Of a DNA stretch of 64,000 nt, positions 35,646-48,616 are shown piece after piece (within the stretch, counting starts at the first letter, position 1; every line of letters begins with the position of its first letter). Position numbers and translations under genes: made by a program. The notes under the pieces were generated by a model that saw only the letters and a list, made by a program, of their open reading frames with translations, had not been told where the DNA came from and ran no database searches. Source of the DNA: Megalobrama amblycephala (lineage: Eukaryota; Chordata; Actinopteri; Cypriniformes; Xenocyprididae); NCBI RefSeq assembly GCF_018812025.1, contig NC_063061.1, positions 6,933,796-6,997,795 of the forward strand, written 5' to 3'.

Positions 35646-36492
35646 TATTTATCAAAATGGGACCAATAACGCCCCTTTTCACAAGATGTACTATAAGTCT
35701 CTGGTGTCCCCAGAATGTGTCTGTGAAGTTTCAGCTCAAAATACCCCACAGATCATTTATTATAGCTTGTCAAATTTGCCCCTATTTGGGTGTGAGCAAA
35801 ACACGCAGTTTTTGTGTGTGTCCCTTTAAATGCAAATGAGCTGCTGCTCCCGGCCCCCTTTCCAGAAGAGGGCGGAGCTTTAACAGCTCAACAACAACAA
35901 AACTGGAGAATCTCACGCAGCCAAAATGAGGATTGTCAGTAACGGTGTTCAGCCTTACATTGTTCAAACCGTAGTCGACACTGATGGAGAGACTCAGGAA
36001 GAAGTTACAACTTTTGGAATGAAACTGGACGTTTCTGAATGGTTAGTGGATAAATTTATGTAGTTGCTGTGGAGTTGATTCAACTCATGTTCGTCATGTT
36101 AATCTTTTGTGCAAATCCAGCACTGAATTGACCCTCGTTTGTGAAGCAGTCCGGTGTAAAATGACGGCATGACAAGAACACTCTACGACAACAACTCTTC
36201 CTCTTCTCTAAAGCAGCCCAACATGGCCTCACCCCCTTTTTTTTGTGTGTTCTCGGGGGCGGGGTATATGTACATTTTATGGTTAGCGATGTCACTAACT
36301 TGGGAAGAAGCACGTTATAGTCCCTACCCGCCGTTTGTTGTAGTCCTTAAAAAGTGATTTCTGTAAAAGAAAATATCTCCTTTGCATTGAACTTTAAGCG
36401 TTGTCACTTTGCAGATGTTGTTTATGTTCAAACAGCAACATTACACACTAACTAAAGTTGAAAAAGTTAAATCTTAATCGAGGACCCCTTTA
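35646..36492. mobile_element. MITE-like repeat carrying a short ORF-like exon
   Basis: Shares the text ttcacaagatgta-tataagtct and ctcaaaataccccatagat with the MITE at 40337-41293, and ends in gaggacccctttaa. In its interior an ATG at 35926 opens about 45 codons (MRIVSNGVQPYIVQ...), then a possible donor gttagt at about 36043. Such text recurs in repeats, to my knowledge, so it is treated as part of the repeat rather than a host exon. Confidence 0.45.
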
Positions 36493-36819
36493 AATGTTAA
36501 AAAAAGTAATAAAGATATCAGTTCTGTTGTTCATCAATACCAGTAGTGATGTTGTACTATGTCGCCAGCGTCATTAGGGTCCCAATGTGTAGTGAGCCAG
36601 GATCTTTACTGTCCTGACCAGTGCCTAAATTCATGTACACAATATATTGATTCACAAGGAATGATTGAGGCCCTAAGTAAGATTGTCATGTTTATGTTCA
36701 CTGAGCATGTTACTTACAAATGTGAAGAGATGTACATAATCCATGAGGTCTCTATAAAGTCACATGCCTTTTTAAAGTACTTTTTTTTTTTTTTTAATCT
36801 AGTATGTTCCTGTGATTAA

Positions 36820-37345
36820 AGCTGTATTTTCAGCATCATTACTCCAGTCTTCAGTGTCACATGATCCTTCAGAAATCATTCTAATATGATGATTTGGTGC
36901 TCAAGAAAAATTTCTTGTTATTAATGTTTAAAACTGAATACTTTTTTTGTGGAAACTATAACACACTAACAATTCAAAAGTTTGACATTTTAATGTTACA
37001 ACATATTTTGAGTTTTATTTATTCTATTTTTGTTTTAAGCTTTCTGTTCAGCAAAAAAAAATCCTGAAAATACCTTAGTTTCCACAAAACATTTAGTATG
37101 TAGTTTTTTCAACATTGATAATAATAACCATTAACAAGAGAGCACCAATAATAATTGATATTTATGAAGGATCATGTGACACTGATTGGAGTAATGATGC
37201 TGAAAATTCACAGGAATAAATTACATTTTAAAACAGAAAATAGTTATGTTAAATTCTAATGTTGTTGTTTTTTCTCCCATCAAATAAATGCAACATTGGT
37301 GAGATAAGAAACTTCTTTCAAAACCATTTTTAAAAAAAAAACTTA
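36820..37345. mobile_element. Palindromic dispersed repeat
   Basis: The left part (cagcatcattactccagtcttcagtgtcacatgatccttc) is mirrored at 37168-37205 (gaaggatcatgtgacact...gtaatgatgctga). Related pieces lie at 4565-4700 and 43570-43870. Non-coding. Confidence 0.75.
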
Positions 37346-38369
37346 ATTCTTCCATACTGTTTTTTTATTATTATTATTATCATTATTTTATTTTATATTT
37401 TTATCCTCACCCTCCTGACTCTACTCACTCTCTTCTCATTTGAGCCTCTTCTTTTTCATATCAAGTTCGACTTTATGATCTCCGTTTTCTATAAATCTAC
37501 TTACAAAACGTAGTTGGTAAACTGAACATCATTATCAAACAGCAGCGAAACACCACCACCAAGTGGACGGATGTGGTAATGACAAAATATGCCAGGGGAA
37601 AAAACGATTTTGAAATGATATATTGTTATACAATATAATTGAGAATACTTTGAGAAGCCTCCCTCCGTAATATCAAATATGACTCCACACATCAGAATAT
37701 AGAATTCAAAAAGTTTATTATGGTCAGTGAATGTAAAATGATATTGACCCTACTTTGGAGTACTTACAGACCAGAAACGGCATGAGAGGGAAGGTTGTGC
37801 AGATCTGAGCGATTGTGGGTAGAGGTTTGCAGGTCTCTGTTCACTGTGAGCCTTTGAAATCCTTGAACACGCGAACACGATTCGACTATTTCACACATGC
37901 TTAATGCTCTGCAGCCACATCTACAAACCAAACTTGGTCGTGTTCACGCTGAATCTATTAAACTGACAAGACGGTTTCCTCAGGAGAGATGCATGAGCAT
38001 TTGAAATGTTTTGATAATCTGATTCATGTGCTGCTAGTAAACCCATACTAGTTCTGAAAGCAATTACAACTACTAATCTTACATTGTCTGTGTTCAAAAT
38101 TGCACACTACTTCAACAAATCCTGCTTTAATAGGCCATAATAATACTACAAAGTTCACTTTTTGAAAATTCAGCTGTAGGAAGTGTCCATAAAAATAAAA
38201 AGTTCATTAAATTAAATTGAAATAAGTGAATATAATTTATTTTTCAATATTATTTAATTATAAATACAATTGCTTGCATTTTATGTATACGTTGTTAATA
38301 TTTTTTTTTTATAAAATAATCGCTCTTTTTTATTTATTATTATTAAATTGCATTATGGGATATGTTGTT
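37346..38369. other. Intergenic upstream of the N-terminal rad50 gene
   Basis: AT-rich with (att)n near 37365-37390. No further gene or element was recognised. Confidence 0.45.
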
Positions 38370-38803
38370 TCTAGCTGATTCTCGTGACGCGCGGAGTTTT
38401 TTTCTATGGTTTTTTTCATAGAGTTTTTTTTTACAGTTGAATACGGAAGAACGTCACTGCGCCGACGTGGGAAACACACGACTGACTGATTGACTGCCTG
38501 CAGTCATAACAAACTATTACTGTTTACGTTGAGATTACCGCGTTATTTATCTTGTGTGAGTTATTTCAATAAATAATGTATTTTTGCTAGCTCAGTTGCA
38601 CTTTATAACGACTGTGTTTTAAAACCATATATGCCTGTTGTACTGTCAAATTAACTTTACAGGCTTTCATTAATATAGGAAGAAATTGACAGTATCATTT
38701 TTATGTTCTGGTTATCTAAATGTGAAGTTTTAATCCTGTGCACTGACGTTGAATTTTTACTTTTATATCATTTCAAGGCAACAAGTCAAAGCACTGGTCC
38801 AAA
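38370..38803 (+). promoter_or_regulatory. Candidate promoter and 5' UTR of rad50 (N-terminal gene)
   Basis: A short GC-richer patch at 38385-38500 (gtgacgcgcgg, aacgtcactgcgccgacg, a CRE-like half site) lies in otherwise AT-rich DNA about 300 bp before the start codon, without a TATA box, as usual for housekeeping repair genes. A consensus donor gtgagt at 38556 and an acceptor tttcaag ending at 38777 would allow a spliced 5' UTR. Confidence 0.4.
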
Positions 38804-38932
38804 ATGTCCAAGATTGAAAAGATGAGTATTCTGGGAGTGAGGAGTTTTGGAGTTGAGGATAAAGACAGTCAAGTGATCTCCTTCTTCAGCCCTCTGACGG
38901 TGCTTGTGGGACCTAATGGAGCTGGAAAAACG
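38804..38932 (+). CDS. rad50: rad50 exon 1 coding, residues 1-43 (Walker A)
   Basis: Starts [16 protein letters not shown] and ends in the P-loop GPNGAGKT. Donor gtttgt. The start fits the conserved family N-terminus exactly. Confidence 0.97.
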
Positions 38933-41900
38933 GTTTGTATATTGCTGTCATTATGTGTGTATAATTTTAAATGCAGGTGAGATAGTTAATAGAAGAAATT
39001 AATACAGGGCTACACACAAACATTTGACAGTGGTGGAGAGCTTTAAAGGGTTAGTTCACCCCAAAATGAAAATTCTGTCATTAATTACTCACCCTCATGT
39101 CGTTCCCCATAGAGGTCGTTCCACACCCGTTAGACTTTTGTTCATCTTCGGAAGACAAATAAAGATCTTTTTGATGACATCAAGATGCTGTCAGATTTCC
39201 TTCCATTGACTGCCTTTGTAACTATCACTTTGATGCTTCAAAACGTTCATAAAGAGATCAGAAAACTAATCCATATGAATCGAGCAGTTAAGTCTAAATT
39301 TCCTGAAGAGAATAGACCCCTTAAAAGTTTGTAAACATTGCAACGTTTCCTGGTGGGCGGGGCTTAGCTGGAGGCAAAAAGAGATGCTGGACTCAATGTT
39401 GACAAGCTTAAGCTAGCATGTTTTAGGAGGGATTTATTAAACATAAATGCAGAAGAAGGTTCAGAACTGTCCGAATATGTACAGTAACTGACTCTGCGGG
39501 ACCGTGACAGCTATTTTTGTAAATTAACTTAAGTTTTGGATATTTCCTAGACAACACATGAATTACTTTCGGGTGGTTCAGGGAATTATGTCGAGGCTTA
39601 TTGTCTAATGTAACCTAACGCTGGGCTAACTATGATTATGGCTAGCAATGTGGATTATTTTAAGAGACCATTCAAAGGATGGCACACACATCTATCGCTG
39701 TATGTTTGTTTAACATTTAAGCTAGCTAGTGCGCTGAAAGTTGGCGACTTTTCACCTATAAAACAGAAACTTGCTGATTTGTACTAGATAAAACCAACAC
39801 ACCATTACATATGCATCGATTATTTTACCTGATATGAAGTGTGCACTGCAAAAACGAGTATTATTTATGATCGTCTCCGTCCAGTCTGTACGCCGTATTG
39901 CTTTCAACCACAATTATCTTTTTGATTTCTGTGAAGGAATGTCTGCCGGGATCTGGTAAAACTTTAGTTTTGAACCAAAAGTCCTTGTTCCTTCTATTCT
40001 GGCAGCCAAAACAAGCCAACAAGACGACATTTTAAAGTCAAAACCTCAAACTTTTAGCGCGCCCGCTATTAGTTCTTATTTATGTTTTGCCTCCAGCTAG
40101 AGCGGTGACGTCACAGTGACGTAGGCAATTAAGGGGTCTATAGATCGCTTGTTATGATGAGAAGATTTAATTTAGGCTTTTACTCGCATGTAAACACTGA
40201 TCAGCGAAGTTCAAGTTATGTTGAGCTTCTGCTTATGTTCGCTGATCAATGTTTACATGCGAGTAAAAGCCTAAATTAAATCTGTTTATCATAACAAGCG
40301 CTCTATTCTCTTCAGAAAATCTGGACTAAACCGCTTAAAGGTGCCCAAGAATGCTTTTTCACAAGATGTAATATAAGTCTAAGGTGTCTTCTGAATGTGT
40401 CTGTGAAGTTTAAGCTCAAAATACCCCATAGATTTTTTTAAATAAATTTTTTTAACTGCTTATTTTGGGGCATCATTAACTATACACTGATTTTTTCAGT
40501 CGCCGCCCCTTTAAATCGCGTGCCCCCCTGCCTCACGAGCTCTCGACTATATTACAGTGCATTTACAAAGTTCACACAGCTAATATAACCCTCAAATGGA
40601 TCTTTACAAGATGTTCGTCATGCATGCTGTGTGCATACATCGAATCATGCGAGTAAAGTATTTATTTTGATGTTCACATTTGATTCTCTATGAGTTTGAG
40701 GCTATGCTCTGTGGCTAACGGCTAATGCTACACTGTTGGAGAGATTTATAAAGAATGAAGTTGTGTTTATGAATTATACAGACTGCAAGTGTTTAAAAAT
40801 GAAAATAGCGACGCTCTCTTGTCTCCGTGAATTCAGTAATAAACGATGGTAACTTTAACCTCATTTAACAGTACATTAGCAGCATGTTAACGAAACATTT
40901 AGAAAGACAGTTTACAAATATCACTAAAAATATCATGATATCATGGATCATGTCAGTTATTATTGCTCCATCTGCCATTTTTCGCTGTTGTTCTTGCTTG
41001 CTTACCTTGTCTGTGCACAGATCCAGACGTTAATACTGCCTTTCCTTGTCTAATGCTTGAACATGGGCTGGCATATATGCAAATATTGGGGGCGTACACC
41101 CCGACTGTTACGTAACAGTCGGTGTTATGTTGAGATCCGCGTGTTTTCCGGAAGTCTTTTAAACAAATGAGATTTACATAAGAAAGAGGAAGCAATGGGG
41201 TTTGAAACTCAATGTATGTCTTTTCCATGTACTGAACTCTTGTTATTCAACTATGCCAAGATAAATTCAATTTTTCATTCAAGGGCACCTTTAATTCTTA
41301 TGGATTAGTTTTACGATCTCTTTATGTGTCAAAGTGGTAGTTTTGTAGCTGTCTATGGAGAGACAGAAATCACTCAGATTTCATCAGAAAGTTCTTCATT
41401 TGTGTTCCGAAGATGAACGAAAGGGTGTGGAACGACATGAGGGTGAGTAAATAATGACAGAATTTTCATTTTTTTGGCGAACTAACCTTTTGAGTGTCCT
41501 ATATTGTTTTTATTGATGAAAAAATATAACAATTACTTTTAATTTTCTTTTTATCATTATAAAGAATTAATTAAATATTGTTTTATTTGTGCTTATTGCA
41601 ATATATTTAAACTCTAATATATAAATAAATAATATATAAATATCCACTTTTTTTTCCTGACGAGCCTACTGCATTTTAGATTATGGGTGGCACTCGTGGT
41701 TTAGAAATGCTCCCATGATTCATGCAAAGTGTTGTGGGGTGTAGGGAAAAGGTGGATATTAACTATTTCTTTTTTATGAATTTCCAGACCATCATTGAGT
41801 GTCTTAAATATATCACTACAGGAGACTTTCCACCAGGAAGTAAAGGAAGCACATTTGTCCACGATCCCAAAGTAGGTCCTTGACAAGAGTAATTCAAGTA

Positions 41901-44900
41901 AACAGATATAAGCAGTTGTAGAAATGTTCTGAATTACAGGTATTTTTGCATGGCTTATTCAACTTTTCCAAACTTACAAACACTGGTTTGTATTGTCCAT
42001 GCAAGAGCTGGGCAGTATGACACTTTGTTTCTATAGAGTTTAATAGATAATGTTGGTCTGTTGTAGGACGCTCATGAGACGGATGTACAGGCACTGATCA
42101 AACTCAAGTTTAAAGATGTGAATGGTGAAACTATGATGGTCCACAGGTCTATGCAAAGTACACAAAAGGGCAAGAAAACTGAGTTCAAAACCATTGACGG
42201 TCTTATTTACAGATTCCAGTAAGTTGTCTCTTATGCTCACTAAGGCTGCATTTATTTTATCAAAAATACAGTAAATATAGTAATACTGTAAAATATTATT
42301 TTCTATTTTAATATACGGGGCTCTAGACTGGGACTTTTTTCCTGTAGTTGCGAATACAGAGTGGCCACAAGTCCTTAAAAAGTCTTAAAATATCTTAAAG
42401 TTTTCCTAATAAAAGGCCTTAAAAAGTATTAAATTGTCTTAAATTCAGAATCGACGGTTCTTAAATATTTTTGATCACATTACCGCAGAAACTTTCAGTA
42501 ACACTTTACAGAAAGGTTCATTAGTTTACATTAGTTAACTACATTAACATGAACTAATAATGAACTACATTTCTAAAGCATTTATAAATCTTTGTCAATG
42601 TTAATTTCAGCATTTACTAATACATTATTAAAATCAAGAGTTAACATTAGTTATGTTTCTACTCTAATTCGTTCTTGAAATATAATCATTTACACAGTGG
42701 CTGTCATAACTTGTTTTATTTAAAAATACCAGGTACATTAAATAATTAAGACATCTAAGGTTAAGTAAAATATAATTAATATTTAGGCTAATATAGTGCA
42801 TATTTTTAGCAAAATGCTCTTCTCTAGAGTTAATTTCTCTAGTGAACTAACAAACTGTAGACACGGAATGGCTTTTCTGAGGTAAATTCAGCGTTGGCAT
42901 ATTGTTTACGAGCTGTTTTATCAATGTCATGGTTGAAACACTGATTGAGAGGTTTCTGTAAGTTGTACTGTATCTTTCAACATACCTTCAGATGTTCATT
43001 CATGTTTATAATAATAATTTAATATTCTACATTAAAGGTGCCCTCGAATGAAAAATTGAATTTATCTTGGCATAGTTAAATAACAAGAGTTCAGTACATG
43101 GAAATGACATACAGTGAGTCTCAAACTCCATTGTTTCCTCCTTCTTATATAAATCTCATTTGTTTAAAAGACCTCCGAAGAACAGGCGAATCACAACATA
43201 TATAACATCTTTTAAAAACATAATCTGGGGCACCTTTAAATGTATTAAAGAATTAATGGAATATAGTTAAACATAATACTGGAAGACCAGTTTTAATAAG
43301 AATAGAGTTCTAAAAATGAGGTCATTACAATTTTTACAGATGTTAATGTTTTTGTTAATTAAAATAAATTTGAATCTGTATCTCAAGCTACTGCTATTTT
43401 TAACTCGAATTACTGTCAAATGTGCATTTCCAAGAAATAAAACATCATTAATATTAATTATTTTTTGGTGCTACCAAATCAGGTGGTGGTGCCATCCATC
43501 TGTAGAACTTGGTGGCACTGGTCCTACTGCTCTAAAGTGTACATCTAGAGCCCTGGCTGATATATTGTAAAATATAATTTATTCATGTGTTGTCAAAGAT
43601 AAATGTTCAGCATCATTACTTCAGTCTTCAGGGTCACATGATCTTTCAGAAACCATTCTAATATGCTGATTTGATGATCAAGAAACATTTCTTATTATTA
43701 TCAGTGTTAAAATTAGTTGCTGCTTAATATTTTTGTGGAATATGTTTTTTTTTTTTTTTTTTTTTCAGGATTATTTGCTAAAAAAAAAAAATAAAAACAG
43801 CATCATTTAGAATAGAAATATTCTGTAATGCTATAATTTTTTTACTATCACAAACCTTTGAATGCTATGTATTTCTATGTGATTTAAAATGTTGTTTAAA
43901 GGGTTAATTCACCCAAAAATTAAATTTCTGTCATTAATTAATCACCCTCATGTCGTTCCACACCCATAAGACCTTCGTTGATCTTCGGAACACAAATTAA
44001 GATATTTTTGATGAAATCCGAGAGGTTTTTTTTTTACCCTCCATAGAAAGCAACGAAATTACCACATTCAATGTCAAGAAAACTAGTAAAAAATATTGTT
44101 AAAATGGTTAATGTGACTACAGTGGTTCAACTTTAAAGTCAGCGTGAACCGGAAGTTGCAAACGACTTTTCTCCAGTGTTGTTACATATTTCCAAGTGAA
44201 ATGGAATATTTTTATTGAATCAGAGTTTTACTTTAACGCTCCTCCTCTCCATCTCTCACTCATAGCAGACTAACAGTTGGAGGGGAGAGGTTTACGCGTT
44301 TTCAACCCAAGCCGTCAAACTGACGTTATCAGTGAAGGAACGCCATTCCAAACCGGAAGTAACTTTTCAGATTTTGATTAAAGATTACCACGACAAACAA
44401 TTTTTTTTCTGTGTTTTAACTTGCACGTATTAATTGTTTACCACAAGACTAGTAATATGTAGTAACAAAGTAAATAAGGTAATTTTGATTTCATGTGTAC
44501 TTTAATGTTATCAAGCGACGAAAATACTTTTTGTGCACAAAAACAAAACAAAAATAACCACTTTGTTCAACATTTTTTTCTCTTCCCCGTCAGTCTGTTA
44601 AAGGTGCTAAAGAGGTTCTTTTTGTCGACTGAGTTTTTGAAATGAGCGCATGGGTAAGAACAACCCCCCTCCTTCACAGCTCATTTAGAGGGAACGCCTC
44701 CCAAAACTCGTGCACGAGTATCGGAACACGAGTGTTTACCACCGGCATTCGCTGTGTTATTAAGCCGGGCACACATTTAACGACTAGCTAAAACATTCTG
44801 ACTATGCTCAACATACAGCGATTGTTTCCTGCTCCTGAAGCAGATTTATATACTTTCACATGGAATTTGAACACCGACTGTAATCGCAGACTGAAAGCAA

Positions 44901-47900
44901 CTGGCTCTGACTGGACGCATTTGAGCGCGATCAGTCATAAGTATCAATTTACATTCATAATCGGCCTTACACTTAACGTCGCGCACACACTTAGTGGATT
45001 CATTATGTCGGACTCACTGCAGGTAACTCATAGGGTGCTTCTCAATATCCCTCCTCGTTTCCTCGCTCCTCCGTCCTCCATCCTATGACCCGGAAAACGA
45101 TCGAGCTCAGCCATCTTGAAGGACATCTCAATTCTCTAATTGCACGGCGAGGATCGAGGAGTGAGGAAGCTTCCCGAGGAGTTATGAGCGAGGATACACA
45201 GGTGCATCCTTTGCGGAAGTCTTTCTCGTTGAGAAACATGACGCATGTATAAATTCTCCTCCCCCTTCATATCTGTCACAATAATTTAAATGCATGCTTT
45301 AATGTATGCAGTTTAAATAAACTTGACATCTCACATATTTCAACGGGGCATCTTGCTTTATTAATATATATTATATATTTTTTAAATAACCAAACTTTAA
45401 CAACATATGGGCAGATCCCTCGAGTGCAGCTGATGACGCTTTGAAGTGATGCTAAAGGGAGCGAGGATATATCATTTCACTTGATTCAATTCCTCCGTCC
45501 TCTCATCTTTTCCTTGTTTCCTCCCATCGCATCCTGAAGGGGTGGAGCTAAGACGCGAGGAAAGGAAGCAAGGAAAGGAAACGAGGATGCACAAATAAGT
45601 ATTGAGAAGCACCCATAATCTGCAGTTGTTACTCCTGTCTCCTGACAAAAACATTGCATGCGGCGCCTGTGGAGTGTGGAATGTTACTGGAGCGCGCAGC
45701 CGCACGTCTCTCACATGGATCGTCATGGCAGTGATTGACAAGCCAGAGGGCCAATCCGCGCATGTCTCTCACAAGGAACGTAATGGCAGTGATTGACAAG
45801 CCAGAGGGCCAATCGTTTACGCGATTGGCTGATGTTTTTAAGGCCCTACCTCGTGCACAGATGATGTATATTAATATTATTACTTTCAGTGCACCTAATA
45901 AATAGTATTTTATCAGTTAGTAAAGACAGTTTCAAGTAATATTGCAAAAATGTATAAAACAAAACATCCTCTTTAGCACCTTTAAAGGGGACATTGGATG
46001 CCAATTTTCCACAAGTTAATATGATTCTTTAGGGTCTTCATAAAGTCTATAACATACTTTTCTTAACATAAATTTCTTGTAAAAAAAACAAACAAAAAAA
46101 AAAACAGTCGTTTTACCTTGTCCAAAAACAGCTCTGTTCACAGCGAGCCGTTTTGGTGCATGTCCCTTTAAATGATAATGAGCTAATGTTCACTCCACCC
46201 CTATCTTCCACGAGCGGACTGTAAACACTATTTGGCAGGTATTGCATTGAACTCACCATTCTTATTTATGCAGTTATAAATGCTCAAAAACAATTAAAAT
46301 ACATTTGAAAATTACTTGTTACTCTTTAACTATCACCTTTATAAACCTTATTTTAGTGTTACCATGTTATATTTACGTAAAATGTACACAGTTTGTAATA
46401 AGACAATCACCTTAATGCATTGTTCATTATAAACGTGCAGTTATGAATTACAGTGAGAAGGTTCTAAATCGAAATGACAACATGTATGTTCGACTGTATT
46501 ATTTTGATAATGAACAAGCTGCAATATCACGTTTGCAGTGTTTTGTTGTGTGTGCGTGAAGCGCCGGCGCAATCAAACAGCTGTCTTTGCAAGGTATCGT
46601 CATGGCAGCGGTTTGTGGCCAGGTCAGATTACGTCAGAGTTTGTTGTCGTTTGCTGGAAAATCATACCACAGTGCTCAGACATTCCACGACCCAACAAAC
46701 GCAGATTAAACATGTTCAGCCGGGTGAAAACAAACTCCGACCAACGGCAACAGACGCCGACAGGGGTATCACACTAGCTGTGTCCTGATCCAACAAACTC
46801 CAACAGACGTGTTTGTTGGCATTTATCTGTGCGGTGTGAACTGGCCTTTAACTTTAGCCGCATTCATTGTGGAACTTGGTAACTAGCACATTATTAGGAA
46901 AGGCGATTTGCTAAGATTCATAAAAAAAAACTATACTCACGTCTTCTCGAGGTGAAGCTGGATCATGAACAGTTGGTACTCCATCCTTCAGGAACTTTTT
47001 AGCAAAACATAATCTTTTTAGCACAGACATAAACGCATACAGTGTGTGCAGAATTATTAGCAAGTTGATTTCTGATCATATTTTTTTCCCAAGCACATTT
47101 TACCAATTCCAATCCACATCAATCTTAATAACTACTATTAATATTGTTTTTAATCATTTATAAGTGATATATAATTGTTCATGAAGGCTGGAAATGAAAA
47201 ATGCCTTATATTTAGGTGTGCAGAATTATTAGGCAGGTTTTCTTTTACAGGCAAAATGAGCCAAAAAGAGATTTAACTCAGACTGAAAAGTCAAAAATTA
47301 TTAAATACTCATGAGAAGGACGCAATACTAATGCAATATTAGAAATTGCAAAGTTAAAGCATGACCAAGGGACAGCAAAATGCTCATTGGGTCAGCGGGG
47401 TCAGACAAAAACAGGTGGAAAAGAAAAGACACATGTTAACTGCAAAATAATTAAGAATTAAGGTGAAGAATTAAGTGTGAAACCATCAGGAACCCTTTAG
47501 TCTCCAGCGCCACCATTTTCCAGAACTGCAACCTACCTGGAGTCTCCAGAAGTGCAAGGTCTCAGGATCTCAGAGACTTAGGTTAGCTAAAGAATCCTAA
47601 AAAATGACCCGCACTTGATAAGAATCACAAGCTGAAGTGTTATAAAATACATGAAGACTGGGTTTTTATAGGCCTTATAGACAGACAGCTTGAGAGTGAC
47701 TCCTGATGGACCAGCACCACATCCTCTTGTACCACTGTTTGAAGAATTTATCCAGAATCTGGCAGTAAGGTGTTTGAGTTCACTTTTAGTCCATCTCTTA
47801 TCCTGAAATGTCTGTCTTGCAGAGATGGACTAAAAATGATCTTCCAAAACTTACTGCCAGATTCTGGAAGATAAATTCTTCAAACAGTGGTACAAGAGGA

Positions 47901-48569
47901 TGTGGTGCTGGTCCTTCAGGAGTCACTCTCAAGCTGTCTGTTTATAAGGCCTATAAAAAACCCAGTCTTCATGTATTTTATAACACTTCAGCTTGTGATT
48001 CTTATCAAGTGCGGGTCATTTTTTAGGATTCTTTAGCTAACCTAAGTCTCTGAGATCCTGAGACCTTGCACTTCTGGAGACTCCAGGTAGGTTGCAGTTC
48101 TGGAAAATGGTGGCGCTGGAGACTAAAGGGTTCCTGATGGTTTCACACTTAATTCTTAATTATTTTGCAGTTAACATGTGTCTTTTCTTTTCCACCTGTT
48201 TTTGTCTGACCCCGCTGACCCAATGAGCATTTTGCTGTCCCTTGGTCATGCTTTAACTTTGCAATTTCTAGTATTGCATTAGTATTGCGTCCTTCTCATG
48301 AGTATTTAATAATTTTTGACTTTTCAGTCTGAGTTAAATCTCTTTTTTGGCTCATTTTGCCTGTAAAAGAAAACCTGCCTAATAATTCTGCACACCTGAA
48401 TATAAGGCATTTTTCATTTCCAGCCTTCATGAACAATTATATATCACTTATAAATGATTAAAACAATATTAATAGTAGTTATTAAGATTGATGTGGATTG
48501 GAATTGGTAAAATGTGCTTGGAAAAAAAATATGATCAGAAAATCAACTTGCCTAATAATTCTGCACTCC

Positions 48570-48616
<47 letters not shown>

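Larger units (their letters stand above)
39045..41495. mobile_element. MITE family A, copy 3, holding two nested MITEs
   Basis: Tips aaagggttagttcacccc (39045) and gcgaactaaccttt (41495), with an inner hairpin at 40145-40330 (taatttaggcttttactcgc mirrored). Two other elements interrupt it, at 39311-40140 and 40337-41293. All in rad50 intron 1. Confidence 0.8.
44598..45985. mobile_element. MITE family B, copy 2, with two nested insertions
   Basis: Same tips and body as 4983-5522 (aaaggtgctaaagagg ... cctctttagcaccttt), but interrupted at 44761-44993 and 45033-45614. Also has a local duplication of gtgattgacaagccagaggg (about 45730 and 45793). Confidence 0.85.

Noticed and set aside
47808..48026. 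72-codon open frame in the right arm of the palindrome
   Set aside because: No recognisable transposase or other motif, and duplicated antisense in the other arm.
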